A stretch of DNA of 64,000 bases. Origin: Craspedostauros australis (Eukaryota > Bacillariophyta > Bacillariophyceae > Mastogloiales > Achnanthaceae). The stretch spans positions 186,001-250,000 of the forward strand of contig JAMXDE010000025.1 in assembly GCA_026770025.1 (NCBI GenBank). The letters run 5' to 3'. Made by a program: the position numbers and the translations under genes. Below are positions 56,700-64,000 of this stretch, in pieces. The notes under the pieces were generated by a model that ran no database searches, was not told the origin of the DNA, and worked only from the letters and a program-made list of their open reading frames with translations. Each line of letters starts with the position of its first letter. Position 1 is the first letter of the stretch.

Positions 56700-58757
56700 C
56701 TACATCTCTGCTGTGTTGGTATCCTCCTCTGCTTTGCTGTGATGCTCGTCCTTGCCAGCGAACATGGCCACTTCGAATGCGTTCATGGTGGGTGCTGCCT
56801 TGGTGTTGCTGTTGTTGTTGTTGCAAGGCTCAATGACCTCGGCTTTGCTCTTGCTGGGTTGCTTCTTTCTCTTCTTGCCTTTATTCTGTTGTTCAGTCTC
56901 ATTGTTGCACTTGATGGTCTCAACGATTTGCTTCTCCAGCAACGGAATGAGGCTGCTGGTTGTTGGCAGGTTCGTTTTCAGGCACTGCAGTCCACTGACA
57001 GCCATCACCTTGAGCGCATCATTGTACATACCTTCGATGTTGGGCTTGGTGTATTTGAAGCCAGCTGATTTGCCTTTGTTGCCTGTTGCAGTTGGCTTCT
57101 TGGTGGTCGTGTTGGATGCGTCATCCTTTTCCAACGCGAAGTCCATGTGAGACACGGCAACGCCAATCTCGTTGCCCTCCTTGTCGAATTCAGTGGACGT
57201 TTGTTTCCGCACATTCATGTGCAGTCCCTTGTTCTCCGTCACAAATTCGTCACCTCCTTTCGCAGCACAAATTGCGTAGGCGATCTGATGGTGGCGAACA
57301 TACGCACGCGCCACCTTGTCCAGCCCAAATTGTTTCCAACAGGTTCCACAGGCCTTCCACAATGCCTCAGTGGTAAGCAATCGGCTTCCGTGGTGCTCAC
57401 CTTGATATGCTGACACGTGTTTCGACATCGCTGGGAATATCGCATCGTCTTTCACATTCGTGATGGGAGAATTTGGTGGTTGCAGTCGTAAGTGCCATCC
57501 GCGACTGTCGAACTCCTCGTTGATGAATCTAAGTAGTTCCGTGTCTCTGTGTGGCCCCGCGCCATCCATCTGGTACCGAATCACCACGTTCTTGCCCGTT
57601 TTGGCCTTGATTTTGCTGGCGAGCGAATCCAGTGCGGGGATTTCTTTTTCGCGGAAGAATTTCTTGAGGCTATACTTCGGCTTGGGCTTATCAGGTGCAC
57701 CAACTGATTCCTTGCTGCCTGTGATCTCCGGCGCTTGGAAGTACAGTTTACCCTTCACACGAGAGATTTTCATGGGATCAGGAAGGTGCTTGTACTCCGT
57801 TGGCGAGACCCAAGTTCGCTTGTACGTAGTCTTTTGCGCTGGAGCATTGCGCCCAACACGCTCGAAGTTCACCTGATACGCCTTTCCTCCTCGCTCAAAG
57901 CAGTTATATGTTGGGGCAAATGCTGTTGATGCAATTGCCATGGTCTTGTCAATGTGGCACTTGTGGTGCACAGCATGGTCAACAGGCTTAACTCCCATCT
58001 GGGACACATGTTTGAGATGCTTGCGAGAGACAATAGAGTAGAACCACTTTTCGTCCATGTGGACAAGGACAACTTGCGTATTCTCGAACAGCTTCGCTGA
58101 TTCCCAGAACACACAGAAGTCCTTGGCCCAGATGTCGCGCTTTGCTGTAGTGGTGCCATTGATCATAGGGAGTATTCTTGTAGAACGGTACTCGCTGCCT
58201 TCCAATCCCATGACGAAGTTGCAAATACTCTTCGGACCAACGATTTGCGGGTTTCCGCTGCCTGCCAGTTTCCAAGCAATTGCGTCCCACGAGATTGCGC
58301 CATTGCACCGTCGCAACACATCCTGGAGCTCAAATTGCAGGAAGGGACCACGCTCCAACCACAAATCAGCCAGTGCTTTTGCGGATGCCAGCTCTTGAGG
58401 CGAAGCAGAGGCATAGGCAGAAGCGATTTCGTCGTTCTTGAACTGTTGGTCTGGATGTTGAAGACGTAGTTGTTTCACAAAGGCTGTACGCTGCGTGAAG
58501 TACTGTTGTTGTTTGGTGGGGCAGGTGAAGATGCTGCTGCCTGTGTTGCTTCGCTTCTTGCATTCGAGCGTCTCCGTTTGGAATTTCACAATGTTGCGCC
58601 TTACTGTGGTGCGGTTGATACCCCATGCATGGGCGATCAACTTTGCATGTGCTGGAATCCCCCCCCAAATTGAAATAGAGAACAGTGTAGTTCCAATTGT
58701 CTTCTTTGTCAAGGCGTTTGCTAGGATTACCAGGCTTAGCAATACTACGCCCTCCAT
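56700..58757 (-). CDS. Tc1/mariner-type transposase (DD38/39D)
   Basis: The 685-codon ORF encodes a cut-and-paste transposase that cuts at TIRs and inserts at TA. An N-terminal helix-turn-helix (AKLIAHAWGINRTTVRRN, ~39-56) would bind the TIR. The catalytic triad is D235 in VHMDEKWFYS, D398 in RYQMDGAGPH, and the D in SPITNVKDDAIF at 437 (or 438), 38 or 39 residues after the second, as in plant-type mariner elements. The usual SPD before the third aspartate reads SPI. A ~170-residue C-terminal extension rich in Lys/Asn/Gln is unusual. The ATG at 58757 is in frame, but the natural N-terminus probably lay upstream in another phase, across a run of eight G at about 58657-58664. Confidence 0.88.
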   Translation of the reverse strand: MEGVVLLSLVILANALTKKTIGTTLFSISIWGGIPAHAKLIAHAWGINRTTVRRNIVKFQTETLECKKRSNTGSSIFTCPTKQQQYFTQRTAFVKQLRLQHPDQQFKNDEIASAYASASPQELASAKALADLWLERGPFLQFELQDVLRRCNGAISWDAIAWKLAGSGNPQIVGPKSICNFVMGLEGSEYRSTRILPMINGTTTAKRDIWAKDFCVFWESAKLFENTQVVLVHMDEKWFYSIVSRKHLKHVSQMGVKPVDHAVHHKCHIDKTMAIASTAFAPTYNCFERGGKAYQVNFERVGRNAPAQKTTYKRTWVSPTEYKHLPDPMKISRVKGKLYFQAPEITGSKESVGAPDKPKPKYSLKKFFREKEIPALDSLASKIKAKTGKNVVIRYQMDGAGPHRDTELLRFINEEFDSRGWHLRLQPPNSPITNVKDDAIFPAMSKHVSAYQGEHHGSRLLTTEALWKACGTCWKQFGLDKVARAYVRHHQIAYAICAAKGGDEFVTENKGLHMNVRKQTSTEFDKEGNEIGVAVSHMDFALEKDDASNTTTKKPTATGNKGKSAGFKYTKPNIEGMYNDALKVMAVSGLQCLKTNLPTTSSLIPLLEKQIVETIKCNNETEQQNKGKKRKKQPSKSKAEVIEPCNNNNSNTKAAPTMNAFEVAMFAGKDEHHSKAEEDTNTAEM

Positions 58758-58767
58758 CCTTTCGCAA

Positions 58768-59388
58768 TCATCCTTTTGTTGTCGCGCCTTTCTTCATCTG
58801 CTTCGTGAGCTGGGCGATTGCTGTTGCTTTCTGACACCGCGAGACCTCGAGAAAATCTGCGATTTTGGCTTCTTGTGATTCCGTGGTAGTTGGGGATGGT
58901 GTGCTGGGCTTAGCCTTGTTGTTGGCACGCGTGGCAGCGACGGAGTGATGCTGGGGAGAAAGGAGGGAAGGCTTAGCAAGGCCACCAGCAGTACGAGTCC
59001 GCGCGAAGGTAGCTAGGCTGTGTGGTGCACACAGATCCTCACGAACAACATACATTCGGCTCTGCCCCATCACTGGGGTCACCATGACCATTGCCACCTC
59101 TCCTGGTGCAAGAGGCCCATCACGTTTGATTGTAGCGCCATCCGTGGTCTGCTTCATTGCAAACTCAACATGACATACGCCCAGGTCACGGATCTTGTCA
59201 TTCGAGTCCGTGTGAGGTGCCACCTTCACACAATCACCAGCGCGCAACATGCTTGCAAGGTGCAGACTGCAGTGAATGGAGGATGATGTGTATTGTGTTG
59301 ATGAAGGCTGCAGTTGAGTTGAAAGACGCGTCGCGACACACACCAGGCACACGAGGACAGCGAGACAGCGCATCGCATCACCAGCCAT
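58768..59388 (-). pseudogene. broken N-terminal part of the mariner-like transposase gene
   Basis: The 206-codon ORF ends at TGA (58768-58770), but the same phase remains open beyond it (LRKDGGRSIAKPGNPSKRLDKEDNW...) as far as the G8 run. There a one-base shift leads into the helix-turn-helix of the transposase ORF. The C-terminal part (AKIADFLEVSRCQKATAIAQLTKQMKKG) looks helical and protein-like. The first ~22 residues resemble a signal sequence, which would be odd for a transposase, so the true start may be an internal methionine. One nonsense codon plus one frameshift suggests the element no longer makes the full-length enzyme. Confidence 0.55.
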
Positions 59389-60920
59389 CGAAGCACAGCA
59401 TGGCGCGGCGCATCACAGGGGGCATGGGCAACATTGGATGGTCACAAGGTGCATTGTGTCGTCCGCTCTCCCATGTGGAGAGTCACAGTCATTGTACATT
59501 GTTGTACAATCAATGACTACAAGCAGCAGAGAATCAACAGCAGGTCGTCCCAGATGCGCAATGTTTCCGTTGTCCATTTTGTGAGGTCAGTTTTGTTGTT
59601 GTGGAATGGAGGCGCAATTCGGGACTCGAAAAGTGTTCTCATTGGTTGGCACATTCGGTAGAATTGTGGTTAATCTCCATGCCCCCCAACAGCAAAAACT
59701 GGTTGAGAACACCAAACACAACACAACAACACGACAATGGAGAAACACAACAAAACTCCTCAAGCGCCATCGAACGGCATCATCGGCACTGCCACAACCA
59801 GCGGTCCAGTGCAAGATCTGAGCACATAGGCGGAACCGCCATGTAAATATTGGTGGATGAGCGAGAGGGGGATGCCATCGTGGTTGATTTGGGACCGTGG
59901 CAGGCCCACGCGCAAGCGACACGATTCGGAGAAAAATCTGCTTGTTGGATATGGTCTCTGCCTGGAATGCACAGGCCATTCCAACGACTATTGATGGGCA
60001 AGACGCATCAAAGAGGATACGATGAAGATGAACACGAAGTTTGAGGGTCGGGGGTGGCCTGGAAGGTGCCCTCCGCAAGAAACAAGTGGAGGGCAAGAGT
60101 TTTTTGGTGGGTGGCGGCGGACACATCACGTGACTTCGCTTGTGATGGGTGCCACTCACAAGTCACCCAGATCGCCAAGCCACCCATTCAAGATGTGTTC
60201 AAAATTAACTCAGGGATCGGTTCATGAAGCGCCAGAAAAAACAAAGGTCTGGAAGAGGCTGCAGCCTGGGATGCACACAAAAGGGATTTTTTGGGGTGTC
60301 GGAAAAACAGCATGATGACATCATCACATGGAGGTGTACCTTTGGAGGTATGAACGCCCCACCCATTCTGAACACATCAGTGTGTCGCCAGAGAATGTGG
60401 AAACGCATGGGGAGCATGTGGGGGAGCTGCAAGGATCGTATCGACGAGATACGGATCCAAATACGAATGGCATCCGCGTCGGAATCGGGTGTTCGAAAAT
60501 TCTGCGTTTCAGTGCAGGGAGCCTTTGGGATGTCCAATGCGCCCAGATTTTTCTGTCCTTCATGGAGTGGATAGATGGGGGGTGTGCGGAGCCAATGTGG
60601 TGCGCGGATTGTGAAAATGCCAGGGATGATAATGATGATCATGGGTGCTGAAGGTAGGGCAGCATGGTGCCATCGAGAATTTTTCGCACCCACCACCTGA
60701 CTGACAGCAAGCCAAAACGACGTTAAAAATAAATTTCATACAAATTTAACTTGGATATTCAGAATAAATTATAGCCAAGCGTCCGAATGCACTGTCTATT
60801 TTTAATTTTAAACGATATGGTGTTGAGATATAGCATCATAAGCAGTTGTTTGGATGGTTTTGGGTGTGCTCTATTTTAGTCTACTTTATCACGACTCATC
60901 ACGAGTAAAACTCAAAAAAC
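59389..60920 (+). repeat. non-coding internal region shared with the non-autonomous element
   Basis: About 59690-60690 is a diverged match to 17590-18610, in the same orientation; 60800-60920 matches the right end of the small element. No credible ORF is present. It is retained in both elements, so it may hold transposase-binding or other cis-required sequence. Confidence 0.75.
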
Positions 60921-60970
60921 ACTCCACAACTAGTGTTATCGTGAGTGCATCAACTGCGACCTGGACCTCG
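60921..60970 (-). repeat. right TIR of the mariner-like element
   Basis: This is the inverted partner of 52141-52190 with two mismatches in 50. TA follows at 60971-60972. Confidence 0.93.
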
Positions 60971-61256
60971 TACTTGTGCACAAAGAGAGAAAGAGAGAAG
61001 CAGAGGACCATGCGACCAAGGCAACAACACAACACCACTCAACCCCATTCTTGAGCACAACAACAACAGACATCGAATTGCCACTCATATTCAACACACA
61101 GCTCATGATACTCATCCTAATACAAGCTATCGAAGACACGCCATCGATATCTCTGCCATCCTGCTAGGTAGCTCGGACTGCACACTTCCTCGACAGCTGG
61201 TCCAATGCCCATCGTCCAACGTCAATCATCCAGCAACCATTGACCATCCTCTCAAA

Positions 61257-63002
61257 ATGCCGAATGTTACAAACAAACAACTCATTGGTGCTGCCACAGC
61301 AGGTGACTTGTCAGTGTTAAAGGGATGGAAGGAGCAGAACAAGACGCAGAATGACGGGGTTGATGTCAACAAGGTTACAGACAGGATTGATCAGACTCCC
61401 CTTCATGTGGCATGCTTTGGTGGCCACCTGAAGTGTGTGAAGTATCTCATTGAATCATGTGAGGCAAACATCAACAGCAAAACCAATGATGGTTCCACTC
61501 CCCTTCATTGGACATGCTCCAACGGCCGCCTGGAGTGTATGAAGTACCTCATCGAATCATGTGAGGCAAACATCAACTGCAAAGACAACAATATTTCCAC
61601 TCCCCTTCATTGGGCATGCTTTGGTGGCCACCTGGAGTGTGTAAAGTATCTCATCGAATCATGTGAGGCGAACATCAACTGCAAAACCAATGATAGTGAG
61701 ACCCCCCTTCATGATGCTTGCCGCAACGGCCAGCTGGAGTGTGTGAAGTACCTCATCGAATCATGTGAGGCGAACATCAACTGCAAAGACAATTATGGAA
61801 ACTCTCCCCTTCATCGGGCATGCCACAACGGCCACCTGAAGTGTGTGAAGTATCTCATCGAATCATGTGAGGCGAACATCGACTGCAAAAACAACCATGG
61901 AAACACTCCCCTTCATTACGCATGCATGACAAGGCACCTGGAGTGTATGAAGTACCTCATCGAATCATGTGAGGCGAGCATCAACTGCAAAAACAATGAT
62001 GGAAACTCTCCCCTTCATCAGGCATGCCAGAATGGCCACCTGGAGTGTGTGAAGTACCTCATTGAATCATGCGAGGTGAACATCAACTGCAAAACCAATG
62101 ATGGTTCCACTCCCCTTCATTGGGCATGCAGCAACGGCCACCTGGAGTGTATGAAGTACCTCATCGAATCATGTGAGGCAAACATCAACTGCAAAGACAA
62201 CAATATTTCCACTCCCCTTCATTGGGCATGCTTTGGTGGCCACCTGAAGTGTGTGAAGTATCTCATCGAATCATGTGAGGCGAACGTCAACTGCAAAACC
62301 AATGATAGCGATACCCCCCTTCACGACGCTTGCCACAACGGCCACCTGGAGTGTGTGAAGTACCTCATCGAATCATGTGAGGCGAACATCAACTGCAAAG
62401 GCAATGATGGTTTCACTCCCCTTCATTGGGCATGCCACAACGGCCACCTGAAGTGTGTGAAGTACCTCATCGAATCATGTGAGACGAACATCAACTGCAA
62501 AGACAACCATGGTTCCACTCCCCTTCATTGGGCATGCATTGTTGGCTTCCTGGGGTGTACCGAGTACCTCATCGAATCAGGTGGGGCCGGCATCAACTGC
62601 CAAAACAACCATGGTCACACTGCCTTTCATGGGGCATGCCGCAACGGCAAGCTGGAGTGTATCGAGTCCCTCATCAGAGGACTTTCGCCTTCAGCTGACC
62701 CACAACTGCAACAACTGCAACAATGCTTACAACCAAACGAGCAAGAGAATGAACAGCCACAAGAACAGTTGGGACAGCAATTGAAGCTGAAGGAACAAGA
62801 GATTGAACAACCGCAACAACAGATGAGACAGCAGCTGAAGCGAAAGAAGCAAGACAAACACTGTAGCCACAAGAGGACCAAAATCAACATTGGAGAAGAC
62901 CGGCTCGGATCCTTCCAAACCGAGAACAGGACAGACACCATCTTCTTGTGTGGACAGGGCGACGAACAGAATCAATCAAAGCAAACTCCGAAGTCCTCAT
63001 GA
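61257..63002 (+). CDS. ankyrin-repeat protein, copy 2 (13 repeats)
   Basis: I use the ATG at 61257 (MPNVTNKQLIGAATAGDL), the same start as copy 1; the open frame begins at 60945, inside the transposon end. The protein is 581 residues with 13 ankyrin repeats of 34 residues instead of 20. The first four and last two repeats correspond to those of copy 1 and the middle is rearranged. The Gln/Lys coiled-coil segment and NLS-like KRKKQDKHCSHKRTK are kept. It ends in the first BTB strand (TDTIFLCGQGDEQ) and a stop at 63000-63002, exactly as copy 1 does. The mariner-like insertion lies about 285 bp upstream of the start and may have replaced its promoter. Confidence 0.82.
   Translation: MPNVTNKQLIGAATAGDLSVLKGWKEQNKTQNDGVDVNKVTDRIDQTPLHVACFGGHLKCVKYLIESCEANINSKTNDGSTPLHWTCSNGRLECMKYLIESCEANINCKDNNISTPLHWACFGGHLECVKYLIESCEANINCKTNDSETPLHDACRNGQLECVKYLIESCEANINCKDNYGNSPLHRACHNGHLKCVKYLIESCEANIDCKNNHGNTPLHYACMTRHLECMKYLIESCEASINCKNNDGNSPLHQACQNGHLECVKYLIESCEVNINCKTNDGSTPLHWACSNGHLECMKYLIESCEANINCKDNNISTPLHWACFGGHLKCVKYLIESCEANVNCKTNDSDTPLHDACHNGHLECVKYLIESCEANINCKGNDGFTPLHWACHNGHLKCVKYLIESCETNINCKDNHGSTPLHWACIVGFLGCTEYLIESGGAGINCQNNHGHTAFHGACRNGKLECIESLIRGLSPSADPQLQQLQQCLQPNEQENEQPQEQLGQQLKLKEQEIEQPQQQMRQQLKRKKQDKHCSHKRTKINIGEDRLGSFQTENRTDTIFLCGQGDEQNQSKQTPKSS
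61395..62670 (+). repeat. 102-bp tandem ankyrin-coding array, 13 units
   Basis: Same 102-bp unit as the array at 13900-15890, but with seven fewer units and a shuffled order of variants (for example the YACMTRHLEC variant is repeat 6 here and repeat 13 in copy 1). Confidence 0.9.
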
Positions 63003-63691
63003 TCACCGTCCCATCCATTGAGACACTGGTCGACAAAGGAATCCAACATCAGCACGCGAATGATGGCACTGACGACGGTGCAGCCCCCATCCAAACAACC
63101 ATCCCTCTTCCCAACCTTCAACCAAAACACGTCCGATACGTCCTCCAATGCATCTACACAGGTGAGATATCCTTCGACAACAGCACTCATGAAGACAACG
63201 CCAATACTGGTGACGCACAGCAGTCAACTCCCATCCTCAATGGACAGGACTATCCGCAACAGCTGATCCTGGTGGCCAACGAGTTCGGCTTCTAGCGACT
63301 CAAGCTTGCTCTTGAAGCAGAGTTGGCCCGCAAGCATCTCACAGAGGACACCTTGATAGACGCATTGATATTTGCCGATCAACACAACTGCGTGGTGTTG
63401 AAGGATGCAGCAACGAGAATGACAGCTGAAGACACACAAACCATGTTCACTGATCCAGATTTCACCAAGCTATTCCAACAGCCTCTACTGCTGCGGGAGG
63501 TCCAGGCCCGCTGCAGTAGGAGAATGGAGAGTGATGGCATTGATGATGAGTACAGTTGCATGTCCATGATGGAGCTGCACGAGGTTATAGATGAGGATGA
63601 GGGTACAGCACAAGTGGATTCATACATGGATCGGGCGACATTGGTGGACTTCGTGCGCTCTATGAGAACCAGCTCCATGAGAACCAATTGA
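62948..63691 (+). pseudogene. BTB part of copy 2, interrupted by a nonsense codon
   Basis: The frame is homologous to 12879-13607. At 63293-63295 a TAG replaces the TGG of copy 1 (GF-W-RLKLALE), cutting the protein after the BTB core; the frame then stays open to 63691. The end also carries a 15-bp tandem duplication (SMRTSSMRTN versus SMRTN). Together with the frame change at the ankyrin junction, this makes copy 2 a likely pseudogene for the BTB half. Confidence 0.8.
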
Positions 63692-64000
63692 TCCGAAGTG
63701 ATTGTGGCGGACGGCACTGCCAAGGAAGAGAAGTGAAGTAGTTCACTCCAGCAACGGCACTTGAGGATCGAACGCATCATGCAGTGGAGTAGCGCAGATG
63801 ACAAAGGCTGAGCGATTCGATACCAACTAGATATTACTTTATCAAGAGAGCCTTCAGACTCGAATGGAGTGAGACCTGTACGAGTAGTCGCGGTGCAAGA
63901 AGATGACGAATGATCAATCCAATGCCGCATCGCACATGCCAAGGCATGCATCAGTTCGACGCCAACGCTCGTGTTGAGTGAAAAGACAAAAGTTGGTTTG
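63692..64000. other. 3' flank of ankyrin-BTB copy 2
   Basis: Non-coding; matches the reverse complement of 12563-12878 with small indels. Nothing else is seen. Confidence 0.6.

Larger units (their letters stand above)
52141..60970 (-). mobile_element. 8,830-bp Tc1/mariner-like element with gene cargo
   Basis: The element is flanked by TA on both sides (52139-52140 and 60971-60972) and bounded by 50-bp terminal inverted repeats that match at 48 of 50 positions. Copy 1 of the surrounding duplicated unit shows the unoccupied TA at 16303-16304. Inside are a DD38/39D mariner-type transposase on the minus strand (56700-58757), its broken upstream part (58768-59388), a Ser/Ala-rich pseudogene (52510-55909), and about 1.5 kb of non-coding sequence shared with the non-autonomous element at 17321-18830. 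TA duplication plus mariner transposase is the family hallmark. The size is large for the superfamily. Confidence 0.92.
60973..64000 (+). repeat. ankyrin-BTB duplicated unit, copy 2 (continues past the window)
   Basis: Inverted relative to copy 1 and nearly identical through the leader, coding region and 3' flank, except for a different ankyrin-repeat number. The last bases (gttggtttg) still match copy 1 at 12563-12571, so the duplication runs beyond 64000. Confidence 0.9.

Overview
This is eukaryotic nuclear DNA, most likely from a diatom or a close stramenopile relative. The evidence is large single-ORF genes with occasional short GT-AG introns, two Ty1/copia retrotransposons resembling diatom CoDi elements, a secreted protein ending in P-T-x-x-P-T repeats, and two proteins whose signal peptides end in an Ala|Phe junction like the ASAFAP plastid-import motif. 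No rRNA, tRNA or CRISPR array was recognised. All assignments come from reading the sequence; no database search was run.

Layout, left to right. 1-5145: a copia element (gag, then pol in the -1 frame) cut by the left edge. 5383-10638 (-): a giant secreted Cys-module protein with a P/T-repeat tail. 12563-16400 (-): an ankyrin-BTB unit (copy 1). 16993-23058: a ~6.07-kb DNA transposon with ~155-bp terminal inverted repeats (TIRs) and a transposase-like gene split by one in-frame stop; a ~1.5-kb non-autonomous element sits inside it. 23628-25798 (+): an ABC1/UbiB-type kinase with one intron. 26968-29694 (+): a Lys/Ser/Asp-rich protein. 29781-44782 (-): one large charged low-complexity host gene split in two by a complete 9,150-bp copia element (33381-42530) with LTRs that look identical and a GATGA target duplication. 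45271-47094 (-): another Ser/Arg/Lys-rich protein. 48962-50015 (+) and 50174-51829 (-): a convergent pair of predicted plastid thioredoxin-fold proteins (Rdx/SelW-like and GST-like). 52045-64000: ankyrin-BTB copy 2, inverted relative to copy 1, with its 5' flank split by an 8,830-bp Tc1/mariner-like element (52141-60970).

Two insertions can be read almost to the base. The copia element at 33381-42530 can be removed on paper, and the two flanking ORFs then join in frame into a gene of about 1,948 codons. The mariner-like element has 50-bp TIRs (48/50 matching), a TA duplication and a DD38/39D transposase; copy 1 of the ankyrin-BTB unit preserves the unoccupied site at 16303-16304. This element also carries a decaying Ser/Ala-rich gene and is the apparent parent of the small non-autonomous element at 17321-18830.

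The ordinary host genes are the secreted Cys-module protein, the ABC1 kinase, the low-complexity proteins, and the Rdx and GST proteins. Roughly half of the window is mobile or recently duplicated DNA.
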